This document shows, in pieces, positions 1 to 8,603 of a stretch of DNA of 64,000 bases. The DNA is taken from the NCBI RefSeq assembly GCF_004217145.1, contig NZ_SHKR01000011.1:1550001-1614000 (forward strand), given 5' to 3'. A model generated the notes under the pieces. The model did no database searches. It was not told where the DNA came from and saw only the letters and a list, made by a program, of their open reading frames with translations. Origin of the DNA: Kribbella rubisoli. Its GTDB lineage: Bacteria > Actinomycetota > Actinomycetes > Propionibacteriales > Kribbellaceae. The position numbers and the translations under genes were made by a program. Numbering within the stretch: the first letter of the stretch is position 1; the number at the start of each line of letters is the position of its first letter.

Positions 1-692
1 AGGTGCGTGCTGAACGGCCGCGCCGCGGCGCCGCCGTTGGTCAGCTGCAGCACCGGCGTCTCGACCTCGACGAAGCCGTGCTCGTCGTACGTCGCGCGTA
101 GCGACTTCAGCACGGCCGCCTTCGCGCGGACCATCTCACGGGCCTCGGGCCGGACGATCAGGTCGACGTACCGCATCCGGACGCGGGCCTCTTCGCTGAG
201 CGGCTTGTGCTCGTTGGGCAGCGGGCGCAGCGTCTTGGCGGCCATCTGCCACCCGGTCACCTGCACCGACAGCTCACCGCGGCGGCTGGTGATCACCTCG
301 CCGTGAACAGCCAGCAGGTCGCCGATGTCGACGAGCTGCTTGAACCGGGCCAGCTCCTCCTCGCCCAGATCGGCCAGCGACAGCATCACCTGCAGCTCGG
401 TCCCGTCGCCCTCCCGGAGCCGGACGAAGCACAGCTTTCCGGTGTTGCGCAGGAAGATCACCCGGCCGACCACCGAGACCTGCTCACCGGTCCGGGTGTC
501 GGGCTCCAGGTCCTGGCTGTCGTACTTCGCCCGCAGGTCCTTCAGCAGGTGCGTCCGCGGCACCGAGATCGGGTACGGCGGGACGCCTTCGGCCACCAAA
601 CGGTCACGCTTCTCCCGGCGAACCCGCATCTGCTCGGGCAGGTCGTCCTGCCCGTTGTCGGGGTTCACCGGGTCCACGTGCGTATCAGTCAT
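1..692 (-). CDS. lysS: Lysine--tRNA ligase (class II), N-terminal part, truncated by window edge
   Basis: This is the first ~230 residues of a class II lysyl-tRNA synthetase; the rest lies left of the window. It charges tRNA-Lys in the cytoplasm. The start is the ATG at 690-692 ([11 protein letters not shown]). A short charged leader is followed by the OB-fold anticodon-binding domain (about residues 50-155, with [16 protein letters not shown] and the later GELSVQV strand). The catalytic domain then begins with RMRYVDLIV and the motif 1 region (EVETPVLQ). That order is diagnostic for LysRS rather than AspRS or AsnRS. It is a separate transcription unit from the neighbouring transporter, which also reads leftward and ends 9 bp upstream of the lysS start. 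Family assignment is secure; nothing can be said of the C-terminal half. Confidence 0.93.
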   Translation of the reverse strand, partial: MTDTHVDPVNPDNGQDDLPEQMRVRREKRDRLVAEGVPPYPISVPRTHLLKDLRAKYDSQDLEPDTRTGEQVSVVGRVIFLRNTGKLCFVRLREGDGTELQVMLSLADLGEEELARFKQLVDIGDLLAVHGEVITSRRGELSVQVTGWQMAAKTLRPLPNEHKPLSEEARVRMRYVDLIVRPEAREMVRAKAAVLKSLRATYDEHGFVEVETPVLQLTNGGAAARPFSTH

Positions 693-701
693 GGCTCAAG
701 G

Positions 702-1925
702 CTAGTGACTGACCGCCTCCAGCTCCGAATCCTTTGTTCCGTCCTTGACCCTGGCGAGGAGCACGCCGACGACCGCGGAGGCCACCGCGCACGCCACGCC
801 GCCGGTCACGAACGTCCCGCGGGGTCCGAGCAGCGAACCCGCCAGACCGCCCAGCAACATCGCCAGGATGCTGAAGGACCGGACCGTCCCGTTCAGGGCG
901 GCGAGCACCGAGCCACGGACCGCCTCGGCCGAGCGCATCACGATGAGGGCGCTGGTCGCCGCGTTCAGCAGTCCGCTGCCGACGCCGATCGTGGTGGCCC
1001 CGATCATCAGTGTCACGAAGTTCCCGGCCAGACCCATCAGCACGCTGGATCCGCCGATCGCGGCCATCCCGGCGACGACCGCCATCGACCGCGCCCGGTC
1101 GCCGCGCAGCCGGCCGCTGTACCAGGCGCCGAGGATCGCGCCGGCGCCGGTCGCCGCGCCCGCGGCGCCGTACAGGCCGGGTCCGAGGCCGAGCTCGCCG
1201 GTGATCAGGAAGACCTCCACGACGTTCACCGCTTCACCGGCGACCACAAACACCCAGAGCGCCGGCACCAGGATCCGCAGTACGTCGTCCCCGAAGATGG
1301 CTCGCAGCCCGGCCGACACACCACCGCGCTTGCGGTCGGCCGTCGACTCCGGCCGACGGCGGGTCTGGACCAGTTGCGCGACCAGTACAAGCACCAGAAA
1401 CGTCGCCGCGTCGACGAGCAGTGCGCCACGCGTACCGGCTGCACTGACCAACACACCGCCGGCCGCAGAGCCGGCCAGCGTCGCAACGCCGATCAGGGCC
1501 TGGCTCGTCCCGGTGGTCCGGCCGATGAGCTCCTCGCCGACGATCCGCGGGATCAGCGCTCCCCACGCGGGACCGGCGACAGCCTGTCCTACTTGGAGGA
1601 CGCAGACCAGGAGCAGCGTGTTCACCAGGTCGTGCACGAAGGCGAGGCCGACGCCGGCCACGACCTGCAGCAAACCCGACCAGACCAGGACCGTGCGGGA
1701 ATCGAACCCGTCCACGATCCGCCCGGCGAACGGGATCATCGCGACGGTCGGTACGGCGAACGCGAGCAGCAGGGCGGTGACCGCAGCCGGACCGTGGCCG
1801 TCGGACACGCGCAGCATCAACGCGATCAGCGCGATCGAGTCACCTGCATAGGAGAGCGCACGGGCGGGCAGCACCAGGCGGATGTCGCGGTGCGACCAGA
1901 TCGAAGTCTGAAGGGTTTGCTTCAT
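702..1925 (-). CDS. MFS transporter (enterobactin-exporter/macrolide-efflux type)
   Basis: A 407-residue, roughly 12-helix major facilitator protein. The N-terminus (SHRDIRLVLPARALSYAGDS) and the A-motif-like loop after TM2 (GRIVDGFDSRTVLVWSG) resemble the MFS_3 group of efflux pumps. It probably exports a small molecule; the substrate cannot be read from sequence. The gene is divergent from a winged-helix regulator, and a palindromic site covers its start codon, so repression by that neighbour is likely. No good Shine-Dalgarno precedes the ATG at 1925; either the mRNA is nearly leaderless or translation starts a few codons further in. The class is confident, the substrate unknown. Confidence 0.85.
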   Translation of the reverse strand: MKQTLQTSIWSHRDIRLVLPARALSYAGDSIALIALMLRVSDGHGPAAVTALLLAFAVPTVAMIPFAGRIVDGFDSRTVLVWSGLLQVVAGVGLAFVHDLVNTLLLVCVLQVGQAVAGPAWGALIPRIVGEELIGRTTGTSQALIGVATLAGSAAGGVLVSAAGTRGALLVDAATFLVLVLVAQLVQTRRRPESTADRKRGGVSAGLRAIFGDDVLRILVPALWVFVVAGEAVNVVEVFLITGELGLGPGLYGAAGAATGAGAILGAWYSGRLRGDRARSMAVVAGMAAIGGSSVLMGLAGNFVTLMIGATTIGVGSGLLNAATSALIVMRSAEAVRGSVLAALNGTVRSFSILAMLLGGLAGSLLGPRGTFVTGGVACAVASAVVGVLLARVKDGTKDSELEAVSH

Positions 1926-1948
1926 AGATGTGAAGTTAATGCTTCATA
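1919..1948. promoter_or_regulatory. Candidate operator between the MFS gene and the ArsR-like regulator
   Basis: The octamer GCTTCATA occurs at 1919-1926 and again at 1941-1948. The second copy is the right half of an inverted repeat TGAAG-ttaatg-CTTCA (1931-1946). The left octamer includes the MFS start codon. Spacing and symmetry suit a dimeric winged-helix repressor, most simply the product of the gene at 1984. This is an inference from symmetry and position. Confidence 0.55.
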
Positions 1949-1983
1949 TTCCGATCCGTCAAGGGTTTCGCTACGCTGACGTC

Positions 1984-2553
1984 GTGGCCAAGCAGAAGCC
2001 CGTCGTGGTGATCTCCGATCCGAAGGCGATCCGTGCCCTGGCCCACCCGGCCCGGCAGCGGGTGATCGACGAGCTCTACAACGGCAAGGTGCTGACCGCG
2101 ACCGAGTGCGCGGAGATCGCCGGGCTCACGCCGTCCGCGATGAGCTACCACCTGCGGGCGCTGGAGAAGTGGGGCATCATCGAGCGGGCCGAGGAGTCTG
2201 CCGACGGCCGCGAGCGACCGTGGCGGGCGCGGGCGGCGAGCCTCCGGATCGACTCCACCAGCGCGGGAGCCGGGCGGCTGGCAGGCCACGCGATCATGCG
2301 CACCGCGATGAACGGCGTACTCGAGCAGTTCCAGGACCTGTCCGACAAGGACCCGTGGGACGACGTCAGCACGCTGAGCCGGTCGCGGTTGTGGCTGACA
2401 CATGAAGAGGCCGTCCGGTTCAGCAACGAGCTGAACGACCTGGTCGACCGGTTCAAGAAGAAGCGCACGCAGAGCGACCACCCGGCCGACGCCCGTCAGA
2501 TCAGCTCGCTCTACGCCGTCGTACCGATCGGGAAGGCGCCCGAAGAGAGCTGA
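1984..2553 (+). CDS. ArsR-family winged-helix transcriptional regulator
   Basis: A 189-residue regulator with a winged helix near the N-terminus: SDPKAIRALAHPARQRVIDEL is followed by the recognition helix region (TATECAEIAGLTPSAMSYHL) and a wing (ERAEESADGRERPW). This matches the HTH_20/ArsR fold. No metal-binding cysteine cluster is visible, so it is probably not a metal sensor. The C-terminal half is helical (ELNDLVDRFKKKR) and could hold the dimer or ligand interface. I chose the GTG at 1984 because homology begins soon after it; an in-frame ATG at 1930 would place the start inside the operator. It is divergent from the MFS pump and probably controls it. Confidence 0.8.
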   Translation: MAKQKPVVVISDPKAIRALAHPARQRVIDELYNGKVLTATECAEIAGLTPSAMSYHLRALEKWGIIERAEESADGRERPWRARAASLRIDSTSAGAGRLAGHAIMRTAMNGVLEQFQDLSDKDPWDDVSTLSRSRLWLTHEEAVRFSNELNDLVDRFKKKRTQSDHPADARQISSLYAVVPIGKAPEES

Positions 2554-2609
2554 ACCGTTAGCAACACAACGACGTATCCAGGAGTACCTTCGAAGTAGAG
2601 GTACATGTC

Positions 2610-3056
2610 ATGCAGTCCTGGGTGCTTTGGGTGATCGTCGCCGCCGTCCTCGGCACGGCTGAGTTGATGGCAGCGACCTTCGACCTGCTCCTGCTCGCCA
2701 TCGCGGCGCTCTCCGCGGGTGCGATCGCCGGGATCGGACTCGGTATCGGCTTCCAGGTCCTCGCCTTCGCGGTCACCGCCGCCACGCTGGCCGTCCTGGT
2801 CCGGCCGGTCGCGCGCAGGCATCTGACCGGGCACCCCCATCTGCGCACCGGGGTCGCCGCCCTGATCGGACGAGAGGCCGTGGTGCTCGCTGCCTGTGAC
2901 CGGGACGACGGCCGCGTCCGGATCGGCGGCGAGGAGTGGAGCGCACGTTCGTACGACCCCCACCTGCACATCCCCGCGGGCACCCGGGTCGACGTCTTCG
3001 CCATCGAGGGGGCCACCGCCCTCGTCCATCCCCAGGAGGAGCCATGGCCGAACTGA
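2610..3056 (+). CDS. NfeD-like membrane protein
   Basis: A 148-residue protein with two or three hydrophobic helices in the first ~70 residues, then a soluble beta-rich domain (GREAVVLAACDRDDGRVRIG) typical of the NfeD C-terminal OB-fold. Short NfeD proteins are nearly always encoded beside an SPFH protein and act with it in membrane microdomains. Here the SPFH gene starts inside this gene's last codons (13-bp overlap), which fits translational coupling. A small inverted repeat (GTACCT at 2584-2589, AGGTAC at 2599-2604) overlaps the GAGG ribosome site of this gene. Family call is confident; the precise cellular role in actinobacteria is not settled. Confidence 0.85.
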   Translation: MQSWVLWVIVAAVLGTAELMAATFDLLLLAIAALSAGAIAGIGLGIGFQVLAFAVTAATLAVLVRPVARRHLTGHPHLRTGVAALIGREAVVLAACDRDDGRVRIGGEEWSARSYDPHLHIPAGTRVDVFAIEGATALVHPQEEPWPN

Positions 3057-3949
3057 TCATCGGAATCGTCGTCGCACTGCTCGCGGTCGTGCTGGTACTG
3101 CGGACCGTCCGCATCGTCCCGCAGGCCCGAGCGAGCAACGTCGAGCGCCTCGGCCGGTACCTTCGCACGCTGGAGCCCGGACTGAACATCGTGATCCCGT
3201 TCATCGACCGGCCCCGGCAACTGATCGACCTGCGCGAGCAGGTGGTCTCGTTCCAGCCGAACTCCGTCATCACCGAGGACAACCTGGTCGTCCACATCGA
3301 CACGGTGCTGTACTTCCAGGTCACCGATCCGCGCGCGGCGGCGTACGAGATCCAGAACTACATCCAGGCGATCGAGCAGCTGACCGTGACCACGCTGCGG
3401 AACGTGATCGGCGCGCTGGACCTCGAGAAGACGCTGACCTCGCGCGAGCACATCAACTCGATCCTGCGCGGCGTACTCGACGAGGCGTCCGGCAAGTGGG
3501 GTATCCGGGTGAACCGGGTCGAGCTGAAGGCGATCGAGCCGCCGGCGTCGATCAAGGAGTCGATGGAGAAGCAGATGCGGGCCGAGCGGGAGAAGCGGGC
3601 CGCGATCCTGAACGCCGAAGGTCAGCGGCAGTCGCGGATCCTGACCGCGGAGGGCGACCGGCAGGCCGCGATCCTGCGGGCCGAGGGCCAGGCGAAGGCG
3701 ATCGACACCGTGTTCGAGGCGATCCACCGCAACGACCCGGACCCGAAGCTGCTCGCCTACCAGTACCTGCAGATGCTGCCCGAACTGGCGAAGGGCCCCG
3801 GCAACACGTTCTGGGTCATCCCGTCCGAGGTCACCAGCGCATTGCAGAACGTCACCAAGGCGTTCAGCGGTGACACGGCGCCCGCCACCCCACCGACCCC
3901 GTCGATCCCTTCTGGGAACGGGCACAACCCTGAAATCTCCCGGGGTTAG
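3044..3949 (+). CDS. SPFH/band-7 (stomatin/paraslipin-like) protein
   Basis: A 301-residue SPFH protein. It has one N-terminal membrane helix (LIIGIVVALLAVVLVLRTV), the SPFH domain (NVERLGRYLRTLEPGLNIVIPF to VELKAIEPP) and a helical region rich in E/A/R (KQMRAEREKRAAIL, AEGDRQAAILRAEGQAKA) that oligomerises in stomatins. The C-terminal tail is proline/threonine rich. Such proteins form large membrane-associated rings or scaffolds, often with NfeD. The ATG at 3044 is preceded by a strong AGGAGGA site inside the nfeD-like gene. Class is very secure; the partner is inferred from the operon. Confidence 0.92.
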   Translation: MAELIIGIVVALLAVVLVLRTVRIVPQARASNVERLGRYLRTLEPGLNIVIPFIDRPRQLIDLREQVVSFQPNSVITEDNLVVHIDTVLYFQVTDPRAAAYEIQNYIQAIEQLTVTTLRNVIGALDLEKTLTSREHINSILRGVLDEASGKWGIRVNRVELKAIEPPASIKESMEKQMRAEREKRAAILNAEGQRQSRILTAEGDRQAAILRAEGQAKAIDTVFEAIHRNDPDPKLLAYQYLQMLPELAKGPGNTFWVIPSEVTSALQNVTKAFSGDTAPATPPTPSIPSGNGHNPEISRG

Positions 3950-3995
3950 TTGCCCCGTCACCAAATCGGTTGTCGCTCGATGTCACTATGGGTGC

Positions 3996-4658
3996 ATGGG
4001 GGAACCTCTGTTGCTCGCGCAGGCGATCGCCATCCCGACCGGAGTGGCGATCCTCGCGTACCTGGTGGTCGGACTCGTCATCGGCGTCGAGAGCATGGGC
4101 GTGCCGCTGCCGGGTGAGACCACCCTGGTCGCGGCCGCGCTGCTCGCCTCGCAGCACCATCTGAAGATCGAGTTCGTGATCCTCGCGGCGGCCGCCGGCG
4201 CGATCATCGGCGACTCGATCGGGTACTTCGTCGGCCGCAAGGCGGGCCGCCGATTGTTCGAGCGACTCGGCAAGCGGTTCCATCACTTCTCCGAGGACCG
4301 GATCGTCCGCGCCGAGAAGTACTTCCACAAGTACGGCGTCTGGACGGTGTTCTTCGGCCGGTTCGTCGCGCTGCTGCGGATCTTCGCGGGCCCGATGGCC
4401 GGCATGCTGCGGATGCACTACCCGCGCTTCCTGGCCGCCAACGCCGCCGGCGGTATCGCCTGGTCGGCCACCATCGGCATCGTCGCCTACAAGATCGGCG
4501 ACAACGCCGACAAGATCTTCGGCCGGGTGTCGCTGTGGGCGCTGGCTGGGATCGCGGTCGTCGTTGTCACGCTGTACGTCGTCCACAAGGTCCGGAAGCG
4601 GAAGCACACAGCCCAACCTGAATCGACGCCGAAGCCGGCCGAGTCAGCGGACGTGTAG
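3996..4658 (+). CDS. DedA family membrane protein
   Basis: A 220-residue integral membrane protein with DedA hallmarks: the early ES-x-GVPLPGET motif (about residues 28-38), GDSIGYFVGRKAG, and FFGRFVALLRIFAGPMAGML followed by an N-x-x-GGIAWS helix. Several DedA proteins act as polyprenyl-phosphate or phospholipid flippases; which lipid this one handles is unknown. The ATG at 3996 is chosen because the conserved family sequence begins right after it. The 3' end overlaps the opposite-strand lipoprotein gene by 15 bp. Confidence 0.9.
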   Translation: MGEPLLLAQAIAIPTGVAILAYLVVGLVIGVESMGVPLPGETTLVAAALLASQHHLKIEFVILAAAAGAIIGDSIGYFVGRKAGRRLFERLGKRFHHFSEDRIVRAEKYFHKYGVWTVFFGRFVALLRIFAGPMAGMLRMHYPRFLAANAAGGIAWSATIGIVAYKIGDNADKIFGRVSLWALAGIAVVVVTLYVVHKVRKRKHTAQPESTPKPAESADV

Positions 4659-5954
4659 CTGCAGACCCGCCGTCGTGATGCCCTGCATCGGACGGCCGAA
4701 CATCATCGCGCCCGGGATCACGAACCGGTAGACGAAGTCGCCCGGCTGCCCGGCCTTGAACGCCAGCGCGGTCTGCCCCTGCCGCATCGCCATCGCCTTG
4801 AGGTTCGCCCAGGTGCGGGTCTGCCGGTTCCAGGCCTGCAGCATCACGATCGTGTTCATGGCCGGCTTGACCGTCGCCGAGATCGTCACCATCGAGCCGG
4901 CCTTCTTCGCCGTGTCGCCACCGGCGAACCCGGCCGACGCGACCCGGACGACACTCTTCGTGTACCCCGGTCTGCTGGTCGAGGTCCCGGTGATCATGCC
5001 GGCCTTCGAATACACCGGCACGGTGATCTTGTACGGCCGGCTCCCCGTGGTCGCTACGCCGACGTCGTAGTACCCGCCCGCCGTCGTGGTGCCGCGTCCC
5101 GCCGGGGTCCACCGCGCGCCCGGCGTGACCTGCGTGAGGACGACGACCGGCACTCCGGCCGGCGTCGCCCGCTGGCTCGTGCACGGGTTCTCCAGGTCGC
5201 AGCCGACCTGGTGCAGGATGACCCGCCCGCGGACCCGGATCGGCACGCTGTACTGCGCCAGCGGCGGCACCACGCCGCTGATCGAGCTGGTCAGACCGAG
5301 GACCTGCCCACCGATCTGCGTACTCCACTCGTTCGTCGTCCGGAGCTGGAAGGCGTACGGCGGTTTGATGCTCTTGATCACCTGCCGGTTCGACGTGGTC
5401 GCCGGGCCGATCGCCTTCAGCATCTGACCCGGCCGCCCGACCATCGGCACGTACCGCTGGGTCTTCTTGCCCTTGATGTCCAGCGGATCGTTCGGGGTGA
5501 AGTCCTGCGGCGCAACCGGCACCGACCATCTGATCAGCACGCCGCGTCCCTGCGGAGCCACCGCAGCCGCACTCGGGCGCACCGGCCCGTCGGTATCGAA
5601 CACCGCCGACTTGGTGAGCTTGCTGGTCACGCCGCCCTGCGACGTCCCGGTCGCCACCGCGACCTTGTAGTTCCCGTCCGGCGGGAACGCCGAGGTCGGG
5701 ATCTCCCAGTGGTTCGGGTCACCGGCCGGGATGTACTTCACGTACGACGGGCTCTCGCTCAGCACACCCTCGATCGTGATCCGGTTCGGCAGGTTGGTGT
5801 CCTTCCAGGTCACCAGCACCGCCGCCCGGCCCTTGGGCGCCCAGGCCACCGCCACATCGCTCGGCGCCGGATCCGAGGCGCACGCGGTCAGCAAGGTCGC
5901 ACCCACGACCACTGCCAGCGCCACGGCAAGCACGCGCCGCACTCGAACCACCAC
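4644..5954 (-). CDS. Secreted lipoprotein with fibronectin/Ig-like beta domains, function unknown
   Basis: A 436-residue exported protein. Residues 1-24 form a lipoprotein signal peptide ending in a lipobox LLTAC (Cys25), so it should be anchored on the outer face of the membrane. The mature part looks all-beta: an opening repeat (VAVAWAPKGRAAVLVTWKDTN, then VAPQGRGVLIRWSVP) resembles fibronectin type III strands, and the C-terminal region (IRVRGRVIL, TISATVKPAMNTIVMLQAWN) resembles the surface beta-sandwich modules common in actinobacteria. No catalytic motif is visible. It is a single gene between DedA and the AhpD-like gene. Export and anchoring are well supported; function is not recognised. 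Confidence 0.75.
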   Translation of the reverse strand: MVVRVRRVLAVALAVVVGATLLTACASDPAPSDVAVAWAPKGRAAVLVTWKDTNLPNRITIEGVLSESPSYVKYIPAGDPNHWEIPTSAFPPDGNYKVAVATGTSQGGVTSKLTKSAVFDTDGPVRPSAAAVAPQGRGVLIRWSVPVAPQDFTPNDPLDIKGKKTQRYVPMVGRPGQMLKAIGPATTSNRQVIKSIKPPYAFQLRTTNEWSTQIGGQVLGLTSSISGVVPPLAQYSVPIRVRGRVILHQVGCDLENPCTSQRATPAGVPVVVLTQVTPGARWTPAGRGTTTAGGYYDVGVATTGSRPYKITVPVYSKAGMITGTSTSRPGYTKSVVRVASAGFAGGDTAKKAGSMVTISATVKPAMNTIVMLQAWNRQTRTWANLKAMAMRQGQTALAFKAGQPGDFVYRFVIPGAMMFGRPMQGITTAGLQLHVR

Positions 5955-6084
5955 CTCGTTCTCAGCTGCCTCACAACCGAACCTCGTGAACCATACCCAG
6001 TCCGGCGTACCGGATCCCTATCACCGTTGCCGGATCGGTATCACGCTCCTACCGTGAGAGGAGCCACAAAGGGGGGAACAAACG

Positions 6085-6645
6085 ATGGCGTTCATCGACA
6101 CACCCAAGGAACCGGAGTTCTTCGAGGCGAACCGGGCACCGGCCGGTCACGTGCCGAACTTCGTCCAGACGTTCGCGGCCCGGCCGGCCGTCTACGACGC
6201 GTGGAAACAGCTGAACGGCGCGATCAAGGAGTCCATGGACCTGCGCCGCTACGAGCTGGCCACGCTCGCCGCCGCGACCGCGCTGAAGTCCAGCTACTGC
6301 AGCCTCGCCCACGGGCAGGTGCTGGCCGACAAGTTCTACACAGCCGAGGAGGTAGCGGCGCTCGTCGACGAGCCGCCGAACAACCCGGTCGACGAGGCAG
6401 TGATGGCCTTCGCGAGGAAGGTCGCGCTAGGAGCCGACAAGGTCACCCAGACAGACGTCGACGGACTGAAAGCGGTCGGCCTGACCGATGCCGACGTACT
6501 CGACGTTGCGCTGGCGGCCGCGGCCCGCGCGTTCTTCTCCAAGACCTTGGACGCCACGGGAACCCAGCCCGACTCGGTCTTCAACAACCTGCCCGACACC
6601 CTCCGTACGGCGCTGACCGTCGGCCGCCCGATCTACTCGGGGTGA
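6085..6645 (+). CDS. Carboxymuconolactone decarboxylase/AhpD-like protein
   Basis: A 186-residue, all-helical AhpD-like protein. The core reads LKSSYCSLAHGQVLADKFY: the AhpD redox motif is normally CxxCxxxH, but here the first cysteine is serine (S-x-x-C-x-x-x-H). A classical dithiol peroxidase cycle is therefore unlikely. Many members with this pattern are peroxidase-related proteins of unknown reaction. The ATG at 6085 follows a ribosome site in AAAGGGGGGAAC. The 3' end overlaps the multicopper oxidase gene, which is on the other strand, by 13 bp. Fold is confident; activity is open. Confidence 0.82.
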   Translation: MAFIDTPKEPEFFEANRAPAGHVPNFVQTFAARPAVYDAWKQLNGAIKESMDLRRYELATLAAATALKSSYCSLAHGQVLADKFYTAEEVAALVDEPPNNPVDEAVMAFARKVALGADKVTQTDVDGLKAVGLTDADVLDVALAAAARAFFSKTLDATGTQPDSVFNNLPDTLRTALTVGRPIYSG

Positions 6646-8072
6646 TTGTTCGGCCCGCCGCCGAGGTGGAACTTCGTGCTGACGCCGTTGTACATCAGGT
6701 GCGTGATCAGGCCCTGTGACGCGTGCGGCAGGTTGTGGCAGTGGTCCATCCAGATGCCCGGGTTGTTCGCGACGAAGGCCACCTCGTAGGTCTCCTTGTC
6801 CTCGACGTTGAGGGAGTCCGTCCACCACGGGCTCCCGGTTGCCTTCACGCCGTTCCGGCTGAGGACGACGAGGTGATGGCCGTGCAGGTGCATCGGATGG
6901 ACCTGACCCGAGGTGTTCTTGATCGTCATCCGGACGATGTCGCCCTCGGTCACCACGAACATCGGCACGTCCGGGTACTGGTGCCCGTTGATCGTCCACC
7001 ACCGCAGGCCGGGCTTCCCGTCGAAGAAGCCGATCCGCCGCCCGATGTCGTACCGGAACACCCGCGTCGCCTTCGCCGGATCGAACCCGATCGGCTTCGG
7101 TGACCCGTAGGTCAGCAGATCGACCTGATCCTTGGGCTCGGTCCCGGTCGGCGCGTCCCCGTCCCCGATCACCAGCGTCGTCGGACCGCCGCCGAGCCCG
7201 ATCCGCACGGGCTTGTCCGTGCGGATCTCCAGATCGACCCGCCCGCCGGCCGTCACGAGCACCTTCTTCCCGCTCACCTCGGTCGGCGCGTTCACGTCGG
7301 TCCCGTCGACCGCGACCACCTTGTACGGCGCGCCGTCGACCCACACCGACATCGGTCCGTTGTCGGTGTTGATCAACCGCACGCGGGCCGTCGGACCTGG
7401 CGCCTTCACCCGGCGTTCGCCGTACTCGCCGTTGACCGTGCGGATCTTGTCGTAGGTGTGTACGGCGGCGATCACGTCATCGGCTGCGGGCTGGACGATC
7501 AGTACGCCGTACAGGCCCTTCTGCACCTGCTCGTGCGCGATCTGGTGCGAGTGGTACCAGTACGTGCCGACGTCCTTCGCGACGAAGCGGTACACGTACG
7601 ACTGACCCGGTTGGACCGCGTCCTGGGTGACACCCGCGACACCGTCCTCGGCATTCGGTACGTCGACACCGTGCCAGTGCAGGGTGACTCCGTCGGCCAC
7701 GTTGTCGTTGTGCAGCGTAACCTGGATCAGATCGCCTTGTTTTGCGACGATCCGCGGCCCCGGCGAGGTGTGGTTCAGCGTGTAACCGTCGAACGAACCA
7801 CGGCCGGAGATGTCGAACCGCTCCTTGCGGGCGACCAGGTCCACCGCGACATCGGGCTTCTGGTCGGGCGGTCCGGTCAGCTCGCTGACATCGACGCCGT
7901 GGTGCTCATGCTCCGACACCGGGCCGCCGCCGTAGTCGGCATATCCCATCGACATCGGCGAGAGGTCGTTCGGGACCAGGCTGCGCGTCCAGAAGAACAC
8001 GATCGGCGTCAGTACGACGATCGTCGCGAGCAACGCGACCAGCACCCGGCGAGGCGGCAACCGCACCTTCAC
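6633..8072 (-). CDS. Membrane-anchored multicopper oxidase (three-domain, laccase-like)
   Basis: A 479-residue multicopper oxidase. An N-terminal hydrophobic helix (about 9-28) anchors or exports it. All four copper motifs are present: HWHG (132-135), HSHQIAH (174-180), HPMHLH (392-397) and HCHNLPHASQGL starting at 444. In the last motif the residue ten after the cysteine is leucine (455), not methionine, so the type 1 copper lacks a sulphur axial ligand; in laccases this goes with a higher redox potential. It probably oxidises phenols or metal ions outside the cell while reducing O2 to water. The gene 29 bp upstream encodes a small membrane protein, likely in the same operon. Confidence 0.92.
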   Translation of the reverse strand: MKVRLPPRRVLVALLATIVVLTPIVFFWTRSLVPNDLSPMSMGYADYGGGPVSEHEHHGVDVSELTGPPDQKPDVAVDLVARKERFDISGRGSFDGYTLNHTSPGPRIVAKQGDLIQVTLHNDNVADGVTLHWHGVDVPNAEDGVAGVTQDAVQPGQSYVYRFVAKDVGTYWYHSHQIAHEQVQKGLYGVLIVQPAADDVIAAVHTYDKIRTVNGEYGERRVKAPGPTARVRLINTDNGPMSVWVDGAPYKVVAVDGTDVNAPTEVSGKKVLVTAGGRVDLEIRTDKPVRIGLGGGPTTLVIGDGDAPTGTEPKDQVDLLTYGSPKPIGFDPAKATRVFRYDIGRRIGFFDGKPGLRWWTINGHQYPDVPMFVVTEGDIVRMTIKNTSGQVHPMHLHGHHLVVLSRNGVKATGSPWWTDSLNVEDKETYEVAFVANNPGIWMDHCHNLPHASQGLITHLMYNGVSTKFHLGGGPNNHPE

Positions 8073-8101
8073 GGCCGCCGCCTGTCAGTTGCCAAAGGCA
8101 T

Positions 8102-8536
8102 CTAAGCGGTCGCCTCGGTCGACTCCGCCGCCGGCGCCGGAGCACCGGCAGCATGTCTGGCCGCGATCCCGGCGACCGCGAGCAGCGCCAGCGCGTTCGC
8201 ACCGTGCAGCGCGCCGACCACCGGTGCGGCGAACGCCGCGAAGGCGAAGGCGATCTGCAGCACGACCAGGCCGAACACGTACAACGCCCATCTGACGCCG
8301 CGCTCGACATGGGCGAAGAACGAGACGATCAGCAACAGCAACGCGAGCAACGGGATGATCATCGATCCGACGATGCTGTGCAGGCTGTGGCCCCAGTTGC
8401 CGTCGTAGTTCTTGTCGATCACCAGACCGTCGTCCATGTCCTTCAGCGCGGTGAACCAGCCGACCGCGATGGCCATCGCCTGAACCACGACGCCGATGGC
8501 GATCAGACCTGCGAGTACCCGATAGACAGCTCTCAT
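8102..8536 (-). CDS. Four-helix integral membrane protein (DUF6220-like)
   Basis: A 144-residue protein with four predicted membrane helices (roughly 7-26, 54-74, 81-105 and 108-126) and an Ala/Glu tail. The first loop has a conserved-looking DKNYDGNWGHSLHS segment with two histidines next to helix 2. I recognise the general pattern of small actinobacterial membrane proteins annotated DUF6220, but not a function. It lies upstream of the multicopper oxidase in the same direction with a 29-bp gap, so it may help that enzyme, for example in the membrane or with copper; this is inference only. Confidence 0.65.
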   Translation of the reverse strand: MRAVYRVLAGLIAIGVVVQAMAIAVGWFTALKDMDDGLVIDKNYDGNWGHSLHSIVGSMIIPLLALLLLIVSFFAHVERGVRWALYVFGLVVLQIAFAFAAFAAPVVGALHGANALALLAVAGIAARHAAGAPAPAAESTEATA

Positions 8537-8603
8537 GGTTTCCCCCCATTGTGGCTGTCCTCATGGTGATGCAGATCACCTCAAGGGCACAAGAGGTTAA
8601 ACG

